From Cupriavidus consociatus (lineage in GTDB: Bacteria; Pseudomonadota; Gammaproteobacteria; Burkholderiales; Burkholderiaceae): a stretch of 64,000 nt of DNA. The stretch covers positions 248,001-312,000 of the forward strand of contig NZ_JAGIQA010000001.1 in NCBI RefSeq assembly GCF_017814975.1. The letters run 5' to 3'. The position numbers were made by a program, and so were the translations under genes. Positions 35,842-43,456 of this stretch are shown here, piece after piece; positions within the stretch are counted from its first letter, which is position 1; every line of letters starts with the position of its first letter. The notes under the pieces are model-generated. The model was not told the origin of the DNA. It saw nothing but the letters and a program-made list of their open reading frames with translations, and made no database searches.

Positions 35842-36126
35842 ATGAGCACAGTAGCAGCCGTGCCCTGCTTGCTATGCACTGCGCTGGCAAGACGCTGGTT
35901 CGACCGGCGCGATCCGACAGGTGGGGGCCGCATATATCGCTGCGCCGCCTGTGGTGGCCGGTTCGCTGTCAGCGGCGGTGCGGTGGGTGCCATCGAGCAG
36001 GGACGATGCGACGCCGCTGAATTGCTGGCGGCAGTAAGGCGGCACATATCCGCCGGCAGCTTGCCTCGCATTGACGTGATTGGGAACAAACCGATCGTGA
36101 GCAAGCTCGAGCGCCAGGGGTATTGA
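35842..36126 (+). CDS. small zinc-ribbon-like protein
   Basis: 94 residues. Two CxxC knuckles are visible, CLLC near residue 9 and CAAC near residue 34, separated by a basic Arg-rich stretch, which suggests a zinc ribbon that may bind nucleic acid or protein. The remainder (GRCDAAELLAAVRRHISAGSLPRIDVIG) is helical. No family is recognised. Confidence 0.65.
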   Translation: MSTVAAVPCLLCTALARRWFDRRDPTGGGRIYRCAACGGRFAVSGGAVGAIEQGRCDAAELLAAVRRHISAGSLPRIDVIGNKPIVSKLERQGY

Positions 36127-36299
36127 TCGATGCCGAGCCTTGGCTTTTCTCATCGTTGCTGGCACGCGGTAGTCGCGCAGGTTTCGAAACTGGTGTCAGC
36201 GTTTCCCGTGTTTGCGCTGGGCAGGTGTCAGCAACCCGATTGAAGCGAAGGGATTCAGGACGTGGGAAGCGGTTGACGAGCACTCGCTCATGCTGGGCC

Positions 36300-37664
36300 T
36301 TAGTCCGTCCGACGCTGGCCGCTTGATGTGCGCGGTCCGAGCCAGTCAGCCGTCAGCGTGGCGATACGTTCCAGCGCTTTGCGGTCGTCAAAGCCACGAC
36401 CATTGGTCTGGATGCGTTGCAACTGCCGGATGCAGTCGACCTGCGTCAGGGCCTCGGTATTGACGCGCTGGCTGTCCGCATCGCCGCTCGCGTACATCAG
36501 GAGGAGGGGAGTGGACAGCTTGTGCAGGATGGCCGCGCCGGCAAGGTCTGGCCTGCCCGCAACGCAGGCGATTGCGCCCACGCGGCCGGGAGCGGAAACA
36601 TCGGCACGCAGCGCCGCCGCGGCAGCGATGCCAGCGGCGAACAAGCCTACAGGCAGGGTGGCGTATGGGGTGCGTGTGTCGAGGAAGGCCAGGCTGGCCT
36701 TGATCCGGGCCTCCAGGTCGTCAATGTCGAAAGCCTGGGCATCACGGCTGCGGTCGCCCGGCTGCAGGTTTACCAGCATGGTGGCGAAGCCGTTCCCGCG
36801 GAGCTTTCGTGCCAGATACTGGCTGCGGGGATTGCGGCGCTGAGCATTGCCGGCATAGGCCATGAGCACCACGGCTTGCGGATTTGGCGGAGATTCCAGC
36901 ATGGCCGGCAGGCCGCTGATTGCATACGGTATCCGCAAGGCCATGCTGAGCGCAGGAAGACGCGCTATCGAGCGGTCGGCGGCGTGCCGGCTCGAGGTCG
37001 GCGACGCCTTCTCAATCAGCTGCCTTACCTTGTCGTCGGTGAGCAGTTGGAACTCGCGATACCAATGCGCCAGGCAGCCCACGCGTTCGGGCGTAGCCAG
37101 GCAGATGACCTCGTCAGCCAGCGCACGTACCTCTTCAAGAGCGACGCGGTTAGCAACAGGAAGGGCGCAGATCAGGGGGGCGGGTTGCCGTTTGCGGACG
37201 CTGGCGAGCGCTGCAATCATGGTGGCGCCGCTAACCAGGCCGTCGTCGACCACGATCACGGTCCGGCCTCGTGGATCGGCGAACTGGCGCACACCCGCGT
37301 ACAAGGCGCGTTGGCGGCACAGTGCGTCGGTCTGTGCGCGGCATTGCGCGGCGTGCTCGTCGATAACGCTCGGCGCACCGCTGGTCCAGGCCGTGCCGGT
37401 ATCGTCCACGGCGACCCCGGCAGCGACGCGGCGAGCCATGACCACGTCGAAGTCTGCCTCCAGTGCATCGGCGACAACCCGGCCGACTGGCACGCCGCCA
37501 CGCGGGATGGCCAGTACCAGTACGCCGGGGACGCGGTACGTGCTTAACAGCTTTGCCAACTCTGCGCCGGCGTGTTCGCGGGAGTGGAACTTTGTCGGGT
37601 AACAACCCGGCCGCAGCGGCCGGGTTATCTCCTCCAATTGAATGGCTCGCACGGTTGCTGGCAT
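36300..37664 (-). CDS. phosphoribosyltransferase fused to a degenerate alpha/beta hydrolase domain
   Basis: 454 residues. The N-terminal half (about 25-220) is a type I phosphoribosyltransferase with LAIPRGGVPVG and the PRPP loop VIVVDDGLVSGATM. The C-terminal half resembles a dienelactone-hydrolase-type fold, but at the nucleophile elbow it reads VGLFAAGIAAA where G-x-S-x-G is expected, so the serine is missing. Fusions of this kind are common next to universal stress genes in proteobacteria; the ligand is not known. The ATG at 37664 is preceded by GAGG; a strong hairpin lies within its first codons. A universal stress gene precedes it on the same strand. Confidence 0.82.
   Translation of the reverse strand: MPATVRAIQLEEITRPLRPGCYPTKFHSREHAGAELAKLLSTYRVPGVLVLAIPRGGVPVGRVVADALEADFDVVMARRVAAGVAVDDTGTAWTSGAPSVIDEHAAQCRAQTDALCRQRALYAGVRQFADPRGRTVIVVDDGLVSGATMIAALASVRKRQPAPLICALPVANRVALEEVRALADEVICLATPERVGCLAHWYREFQLLTDDKVRQLIEKASPTSSRHAADRSIARLPALSMALRIPYAISGLPAMLESPPNPQAVVLMAYAGNAQRRNPRSQYLARKLRGNGFATMLVNLQPGDRSRDAQAFDIDDLEARIKASLAFLDTRTPYATLPVGLFAAGIAAAAALRADVSAPGRVGAIACVAGRPDLAGAAILHKLSTPLLLMYASGDADSQRVNTEALTQVDCIRQLQRIQTNGRGFDDRKALERIATLTADWLGPRTSSGQRRTD
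37604..37626 (-). other. 11-bp perfect inverted repeat inside the 5' coding region of the phosphoribosyltransferase fusion
   Basis: Arms AACCCGGCCGC (37604-37614) and the exact complement (37616-37626) separated by one base. It falls at about codons 13-20 and would form a very stable mRNA hairpin close to the ribosome entry site. It may control translation, or the DNA may be a binding site. Confidence 0.6.
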
Positions 37665-37692
37665 GTCGCCTCTTTTTGCAGCGATCTACGGA

Positions 37693-38148
37693 CTAGCCTT
37701 CCATTTCACTACGTACCAGCAGTACGGGCTTGCTCGTCCTGGCCAGTACGCCCTCCGAAACACTGCCCATCAGCATGCGCCGGACACCGCGGCGTCCGTG
37801 CGTGCCCATGACGATCAGGTCGGCGTTCCATGCGTCAGCTTCCGCGACGATGGTCGACGAGATCCGCCCCGGTGTCACAGGCTTCTCGTCAAGCTGCGCG
37901 GTGCTTCGGATGCCTGCCTCGCCAAGGCGCGCCGTGGCGGCGTCCAGCGCCTTCCGGCCATGAGCCGCGAGCGTTGTTACCACCTCGCGCGGATCAAAGT
38001 AGCTGGCTTCGAAGTAGACATCGCTGTCGTCCACCACATACAGCGCCTTGACCTCGGCGCCTGTGGCCCGAGCAACGATGATGGCCTGGCTCAGGGCCAG
38101 GTCAGACGAGCGGCTGCCGTCGATGGCGAGCAAGATGCGGTGGTACAT
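37693..38148 (-). CDS. universal stress protein (UspA family)
   Basis: 151 residues with the family start MYHRILLAIDGSRSSDLAL and the ATP-binding motif GTHGRRGVRRMLMGSVSEGVLARTSKPVLLV (G-2x-G-9x-G(S/T) type), so it probably binds ATP. AGGAGA lies upstream of the ATG. It is followed by the phosphoribosyltransferase fusion and is divergent from alanine dehydrogenase, with an FNR-like site between them. Confidence 0.94.
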   Translation of the reverse strand: MYHRILLAIDGSRSSDLALSQAIIVARATGAEVKALYVVDDSDVYFEASYFDPREVVTTLAAHGRKALDAATARLGEAGIRSTAQLDEKPVTPGRISSTIVAEADAWNADLIVMGTHGRRGVRRMLMGSVSEGVLARTSKPVLLVRSEMEG

Positions 38149-38541
38149 GGTTGGTCTCCTGAGTCCACAACGCGCGATAAATCGTTATTGCCATGCGTTG
38201 TAGTCAGCGTAGTGCGAAGGTGCCGCGAGTATTTGACATACATCAACACGCGCCGTAACTCTGCATCGATGTGGAGAGCGCTCAACGTGAAAGCTGTCGC
38301 GCCAGGCGGAAAATTGCCCATCTCCGGCGTTGTGGGGCCGCCCCGGAGCGTCCTCCGGAACGACCATGCGCGCATGTCGTAAAGGGCACCCGCGGCACCA
38401 GGCCGCGGTCGCCTCGCCATGCCGACATGGATTGCCCGATGCTTGCGGGCCTGCCAAGGTTGCTTTGCGCGGAATTTGCGCTGGAATAGAGATGTGAGGT
38501 TGCCGCAAGGGGGCTGGCTGCCCACCACTGTGAGAGGCACC
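38149..38541. other. 393-bp divergent control region between usp and ald
   Basis: No gene. It carries an FNR-like palindrome at 38233-38246, 85 bases before the usp start codon and about 300 before ald. GC-rich hairpin-forming sequence near 38310-38360 could lie in the ald leader. Confidence 0.5.
38233..38246. promoter_or_regulatory. FNR/Anr-like box
   Basis: TTGACATACATCAA matches the FNR consensus TTGAT-N4-ATCAA at nine of ten defined positions. It is placed upstream of the universal stress gene, so oxygen limitation probably raises its transcription. No binding data can be read from sequence alone. Confidence 0.6.
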
Positions 38542-39657
38542 ATGTGGATCGGTGTACCTAAAGAGATCAAAGACCAGGAGTACAGGGTAGGCCTCACGCC
38601 AGCTTGCGTACGTGAGCTGGTCAGCCACGGCCATGCCGTCATGATCCAGGCCGGTGCCGGCGCTGCGGTGGGCCTATCCGATCGGCAGTACGAGGCAGCG
38701 GGGGGACAGCTGGCGGCGGATGCGATGAGCGTCTATGACCGGGCCGAGATGATCGTCAAGGTCAAGGAGCCACAGCCATCCGAGCTGGCATTGCTCAAGG
38801 CCGGGCAGATTCTCTACACGTACCTCCATCTGGCCGCGGACCGGAGCTTGACCGCCGGTCTGGTCAGGTCCGGCGCTATCTGCATTGCCTATGAGACTGT
38901 CACCGGGCCCGATGGCGGCCTGCCGTTGCTTGCCCCGATGAGCGAGGTGGCGGGCCGCATGTCGGTCCAGGTTGCTGCCGCGCATCTGGAGAAACCGCGG
39001 GGCGGCATGGGCCTGTTGCTTGGCGGCGTCCCGGGGGTCGCCCCCGCCCACGTGGTGGTGATCGGTGCCGGCGTGGTCGGCACCAATGCCCTTCAGATCG
39101 CGGTGGGCATGGGAGCACGCGTTACAGTGCTGGACAAGAATGTCGATCGGCTGCGGCATCTCAGCCTCGTGTACGGTAACCGCGTGACGGGGCTTTATTC
39201 CACCACGGATAGCATCGAGCGGGCGCTATTGTCAGCGGATGTGGTCATCGGCGCGGTGCTGGTGCCAGGCGGCGAGGCGCCCAAGCTCGTCACTCGCGCC
39301 ATGGTTGCGCGCATGAAGGCCGGATCAGTCATGGTCGATGTGGCGATCGACCAGGGCGGCTGCTTCGAGACATCGCGTCCGACCAGCCATACGGCACCGA
39401 CCTATGTCGTCGACGGCGTGCTGCACTACTGCGTGACCAATATGCCGGCCGCGGTCGCCCGGACTTCTACCTTTGCCCTGAACAATGCCACGATCGGCTA
39501 TGCGCTAGCCATTGCCGATAAAGGATGGCTACGCGCGTTGGCCGAGGATGCCTATCTGCGGGCGGGCTTGAACATTTGTCGGGGACATGTGACTTATGCC
39601 GCCGTCGCCAGCGCGCATGGATACATGCATGTACCCGCCGAAGAGGTTTTGGTCTGA
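38542..39657 (+). CDS. ald: alanine dehydrogenase
   Basis: 371 residues, the normal length. It catalyses reversible NAD-dependent deamination of L-alanine to pyruvate and ammonia. Start [20 protein letters not shown] is characteristic; VKVKEPQ and YTYLHLA hold the substrate Lys and catalytic His, [11 protein letters not shown] is the NAD loop, and [18 protein letters not shown] the C-terminal signature with the active-site Asp. It is divergent from the universal stress gene and may help redox balance when oxygen is low. Confidence 0.95.
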   Translation: MWIGVPKEIKDQEYRVGLTPACVRELVSHGHAVMIQAGAGAAVGLSDRQYEAAGGQLAADAMSVYDRAEMIVKVKEPQPSELALLKAGQILYTYLHLAADRSLTAGLVRSGAICIAYETVTGPDGGLPLLAPMSEVAGRMSVQVAAAHLEKPRGGMGLLLGGVPGVAPAHVVVIGAGVVGTNALQIAVGMGARVTVLDKNVDRLRHLSLVYGNRVTGLYSTTDSIERALLSADVVIGAVLVPGGEAPKLVTRAMVARMKAGSVMVDVAIDQGGCFETSRPTSHTAPTYVVDGVLHYCVTNMPAAVARTSTFALNNATIGYALAIADKGWLRALAEDAYLRAGLNICRGHVTYAAVASAHGYMHVPAEEVLV

Positions 39658-39738
39658 TCTGGGGTACCTGACTCTTGCTCCGATGCGTGGATGATCTGAC
39701 GCAACCGATTTCAGCATTGCTCATCCGGAAATAGAAGC

Positions 39739-39772
39739 AAAAAAAAGTCCCCGACGCCTGCTGCTCGGGGAC
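39739..39772 (-). terminator. rho-independent terminator of the small secreted-repeat gene
   Basis: Arms GTCCCCGA (39747-39754) and TCGGGGAC (39765-39772) with a run of eight A on the plus strand at 39739-39746, which is a T tract for a minus-strand transcript. Confidence 0.85.
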
Positions 39773-39856
39773 GATGCCGGTTCGGGGCCCGCCAATGCAG
39801 GGCGACCCCGCCTATTGCAAACGCTTCAGGTCCTTTGCTGTATCTGCTTACTTACC

Positions 39857-40099
39857 CTATTCTACGAACCCATCGCGGTTGGTGATCCTCGCGCCGTCCG
39901 TGAACACGTCACGCCTGTCCACGACTCTCGCGCCGTCCGAATAGACGTCGAACTTCGCGCTCCCATCGGAATATGGATCTCGCGGCCCCATGACGCTCGC
40001 CCCATCCGTGTACACATCTCGCGCCCCGATGCCGGCATAGGCCAGGCTGGAGCCAAGCGCGGCACTTGCGCCAGCAAGCAGAATGAGAGTCTTTACCAT
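39857..40099 (-). CDS. small exported protein with YTDGA repeats
   Basis: 80 residues. A signal peptide (MVKTLILLAGASAALGSSLAYA) is followed by only about 58 residues that consist of four imperfect copies of a 12-13 residue unit: RDVYTDGA, RDPYSDGS, DVYSDGA and RDVFTDGA. The aromatic and acidic repeats could bind cations. It has its own strong terminator, so it should be a single-gene transcript. No characterised function is known to me. Confidence 0.78.
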   Translation of the reverse strand: MVKTLILLAGASAALGSSLAYAGIGARDVYTDGASVMGPRDPYSDGSAKFDVYSDGARVVDRRDVFTDGARITNRDGFVE

Positions 40100-40505
40100 T
40101 TTTTCCTCCTACTTATGCGGTTGCAAGGATCCCGGCAGCGAAACCTGTTTGTTCCAATGTCAGGGCATAGCTTTGTTCGACTGCAATGTATGCCCTGGCC
40201 TCGGGTTGATGAATAGGGCATGTTGCCGAAAATCGGCTAGGGGAATGCCCGATTCGGAAGGGGGACGGGAACTATCGAAATTCCGCAAGAACACTTATGC
40301 GCGCGGCAGCGTTCTGGCATAGATTCGTAGTGTGCATTGCATCATCCATGGATCTGTGCTGCTGCACGTTGCGTGGATTGGGTGCAATTTCGTAATTTTT
40401 AACGAATTTGGGCATATTGGCCTTAGCAAGGCTATTGTCATTTCGCTCGACGCCAGCCATGACTCGTGGTGCCGGAATCTGCTCCGAGGGTTTGAGAATC
40501 GAATA
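40100..40505. other. 406-bp divergent spacer upstream of the MASE1 kinase
   Basis: No convincing gene. It contains the palindrome TTCGTAATTTTTAACGAA at 40389-40406, about 100 bases before the kinase start. An in-frame opening at 40332 exists, but the ATG at 40506 fits the first membrane segment better. Confidence 0.5.
40389..40406. promoter_or_regulatory. palindrome TTCGT-N8-ACGAA, candidate operator
   Basis: Five-base arms with an AT-rich centre in the leader of the histidine kinase/response regulator operon. It could be the site of the operon's own regulator or of an unlinked one. Confidence 0.4.
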
Positions 40506-42176
40506 ATGACCATCATCCTGCACAAGCCGAGGCTCAACCTCTTCATTCAAACCGGCTTTGTCGCATTGGCGTATTTTGCAGGTGCAAGGCTGGGACTTGC
40601 CTATGCGGTAGTAGGTGGAGCCGTGTCCCTGGTATGGCCCTCCAGCGGTATCGCCCTCGTTGCGCTGCTCACGATGGGCTTCGGCGTTGCCCCGGGTGTC
40701 GCCATTGGATCGATGCTCGCCAACATGTCAGTGGGCGTGCCTGCGCATGTGGCCGCGGTGATCGCCCTCGGCGCGACAGCAGCCGCCTTAACGGCCACAT
40801 GGCTGCTAAATCGAGTCGCCGGCTTCCAGGTCTCGCTTGATCGCATCAGGGACGTGCTGGCCTTCATCATCCTGGCGGCGACGCTTGGCTCGGCACTGAG
40901 CGCGTCGATCGGCACGACCGCCCTCTGGGGTGGCGGGCTGCTGTCAGCCGACGAATACAGCACCGCCTTTCTGGAATGGTGGCTCGGCGACATGATGGGC
41001 GTGCTCGTGGTGGCTCCGCCGCTGCTCCATCTGCTCGCATATCCGAGCCCCATTCATACGGCCAGGCAAGCCGGGGAAGCGTGCGGGCTGGCCGTGGCGA
41101 TTCTCTGGGTGGGTTACCTGATCTTCGGTGCCCCGCAGCTCGCCGGACACGGCTACTATCCTGCGGCCATGGCGATCCTTCCGTTCGTGATCTGGGCCGC
41201 TCTGCGCTTCGATCATCTTGGCACCAGCCTCGCTACCTTGCTGGTCTCGATCATCGCCATTCGGGGCGCCACGCATGGCACCGGTCCCTTTGCCGCGGAT
41301 TCCCCGGTGGATAGCCTCGTAAGATGGTGTGCGTTCGCGAATGTGGTGGCGATTACCGGGCTGCTGCTGGCGGCGGCAAACGCCCAGCAAAAGCGCTTGC
41401 ATCGCCTGCTGATGGCATCTCACAAGGAACTCGAACGGCGCGTGCAAGCGCGAACACAGGATCTGGAGCGGGCCAACGACGAACTGAGGCAGGAGATGGA
41501 AAGGCGCCGCCGCGTCGAGTCAGAACTGATCCGGATCGGCGATCACCAACAGAGGCTCATTGGCCGCGAACTGCATGACGGTCTCGGGCAGCACCTTACC
41601 AGCCTGGGCTTTCACTGCACCACCTTGAGCCTGCAACTGCAGAAGCAGGGAAACCCGGCAGCCGCGGATGCGGCGACCGTTGTCGACCTGGTGAAACAGG
41701 CATCCCTGATGACTCGCAGGATTGCCCACGGCCTGGACCCCGTGACCATGGAATCCGGTGACCTCTCGGTCGCCCTGCAAGGTCTGGCAGAAAAGACAAG
41801 CTCTCTGAACGGCATCGGCTGTACGCTTCGCATCGCGTCAGATGTGGACTTGCCGGATCCGCCGATGCAGACCAACCTTTACCGTGCGGCGCAGGAAGCG
41901 GTCAATAACGCATTGAAGTACAGCCAGGGCAGCCATATCTGGATCGCCCTGGAACGGGAAGGCGAACTCCAGAGGCTTTCGATCAGTGACGATGGCGTGG
42001 GAATCGACCCGGATCGGATGGAACGTGCGTCGGGACTGGGACTTCACAACCTGCGACACCGGGCAGGTCTTCTGGACGGGTCGTGCACCATCACCCGCAA
42101 TGCCATGGGTGGTACCACGGTTGCCATCAGTTATCCGATACCGGAGGGTGCCGGTCATGCCAGAGACGCCATTTAG
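40506..42176 (+). CDS. MASE1-domain sensor histidine kinase (NarX/HPK7 type)
   Basis: 556 residues. The N-terminal half is a MASE1 membrane sensor with about eight hydrophobic segments (FVALAYFAGARLGLAYAVVGG onward). A coiled-coil linker (about 300-345) leads to a HisKA_3 box GRELHDGLGQH with phospho-acceptor His357, then a HATPase domain with NALKYSQGSHIWI and SDDGVGI. The signal for MASE1 domains is unknown. Its end overlaps the response regulator start by 20 bases. Confidence 0.92.
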   Translation: MTIILHKPRLNLFIQTGFVALAYFAGARLGLAYAVVGGAVSLVWPSSGIALVALLTMGFGVAPGVAIGSMLANMSVGVPAHVAAVIALGATAAALTATWLLNRVAGFQVSLDRIRDVLAFIILAATLGSALSASIGTTALWGGGLLSADEYSTAFLEWWLGDMMGVLVVAPPLLHLLAYPSPIHTARQAGEACGLAVAILWVGYLIFGAPQLAGHGYYPAAMAILPFVIWAALRFDHLGTSLATLLVSIIAIRGATHGTGPFAADSPVDSLVRWCAFANVVAITGLLLAAANAQQKRLHRLLMASHKELERRVQARTQDLERANDELRQEMERRRRVESELIRIGDHQQRLIGRELHDGLGQHLTSLGFHCTTLSLQLQKQGNPAAADAATVVDLVKQASLMTRRIAHGLDPVTMESGDLSVALQGLAEKTSSLNGIGCTLRIASDVDLPDPPMQTNLYRAAQEAVNNALKYSQGSHIWIALEREGELQRLSISDDGVGIDPDRMERASGLGLHNLRHRAGLLDGSCTITRNAMGGTTVAISYPIPEGAGHARDAI

Positions 42177-42819
42177 CCATGGCCCTGCAACCAAGGTCCT
42201 GATTGTTGACGATCACCCCATCATCCGGGAGGGATTAACCCACTTGCTGATGCAAGAGGGTCTGCACGTCTGCTGTGCAGCCGCAACTTCCGAAGAAGCC
42301 TTCGCGGCGATGGCCAGCCAGCCTGACATCGCCATTGTGGATCTCAGCCTGCAGTCGGATTCCGGCCTGGATCTTATCAAGACGCTGAGGCAACATCACC
42401 CGAGCCTGGCAATACTCGTCCTCAGCATGCATGACGAGACCTTGTTTGCCGAACGCGCATTGCGAGCCGGCGCCAATGGATACCTGATGAAACTCGAGGC
42501 CGCGGAGGAGGTCATGAGTGCCATCCGCGAGGTGCTGGCAGGCAGCATTTACCTCAGCGCCGCAATGCATGCCCGGCTGGCGCGGGCGCTGGCGGTTCCC
42601 AGAGCAACTCCGGCGGGCTCGGTCGCGTGTCTTTCCGAACGGGAGTTTGAGGTCCTGCATCTGATCGGCCTCGGCTTCAGCACTCGCGAGATCGCCATGA
42701 AGCTGAACCGGAGCGTCAAGACCATCGAGGCGCATCAGGCCAACATCAAGGAGAAGCTGGATATTTCCAGCGGCAAGGAGTTGATGCGCTTTGCGATCCA
42801 GTGGCTCGAGAGTGAGTAG
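42157..42819 (+). CDS. NarL/FixJ-type response regulator
   Basis: 220 residues from the ATG at 42157, which has GGAGGG upstream inside the kinase gene. The receiver domain has VLIVDDHPIIREG and phospho-acceptor Asp62 in IAIVDLSL. The C-terminal LuxR helix-turn-helix (LSEREFEVLHLIGLGFSTREIAMKLNRSVKTIEAHQANIKEKL) is intact. It is the cognate partner of the MASE1 kinase. Targets are unknown. Confidence 0.95.
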   Translation: MPETPFSHGPATKVLIVDDHPIIREGLTHLLMQEGLHVCCAAATSEEAFAAMASQPDIAIVDLSLQSDSGLDLIKTLRQHHPSLAILVLSMHDETLFAERALRAGANGYLMKLEAAEEVMSAIREVLAGSIYLSAAMHARLARALAVPRATPAGSVACLSEREFEVLHLIGLGFSTREIAMKLNRSVKTIEAHQANIKEKLDISSGKELMRFAIQWLESE

Positions 42820-42828
42820 TGGGGTAAA

Positions 42829-42971
42829 TAGATCCGCAGCGGGCCCTGGAAGGCGGCCAGCGGGGGCTCGACATTTCCGTCACGCTGACCGAGCCGCACG
42901 AGACGATAGAAGCCGCCGTTCGCGAGGAACTGGGTGCATACGTATTCGGCTGGTCATCGGCATATGCCTGA
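42829..42971 (+). pseudogene. possible 3' remnant of a lost gene
   Basis: After the TAA at 42826-42828 the same frame reads DPQRALEGGQRGLDISVTL and on to EELGAYVFGWSSAYA before TGA at 42969-42971. The composition is protein-like, unlike random frames here, but there is no start codon or ribosome-binding site. It may be the tail of a deleted gene. The family is not recognised. Confidence 0.3.
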
Positions 42972-43456
42972 GGACATCAAGAGATCCGGCGTGTGCAAGC
43001 GAGCGATTAACGTGAAGTTAATGGCTTCCGACAAAAAAGCATAAGACGGTTAATGTGGCGGTGTCTACACTGTTTTCCATGGATTCAGCGGCGGCCGCGA
43101 CAGGCAATGCGGCACAGCATGGTGTGAAGCGTATCCACTGCGGGACGGGAGACCAAATGGGAAGCCACAACCTCACTTGTATCAATGGAAAGGGCATTGC
43201 GCCGCTTGAAAAGAGCGCAGGGCATGCTTTTCCGGAAATGCGGCCGGCGATTTGCCGTGTGTCAGTCCCTGATGGGCGTCTGCGCACTTCAGCCGTAGCG
43301 TTGCCCTAACCCCCGCCCTGCCCTGGACTCCGCCAGGGCCATGATGTTCGCCCGCCACCGTTGTCCTGAACCAATTTTTTGTCTGAACAGAATCGCTCCC
43401 GAATTTCCGGGACGCGGTAACGCACACCCTTTGTCCAAAACATTATTGAGCCAGCC
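42972..43456. other. 485-bp spacer before the HAL-like gene
   Basis: No supported gene; an open frame at 43055-43309 lacks a ribosome-binding site and protein-like composition. AT-rich stretches near 43010-43080 and 43370-43450 are likely promoter sequence for the HAL-like gene. Confidence 0.45.

Noticed and set aside
43055..43309. An 84-codon open frame before the HAL-like gene
   Set aside because: It has no ribosome-binding site or coherent composition and lies in the likely promoter region.
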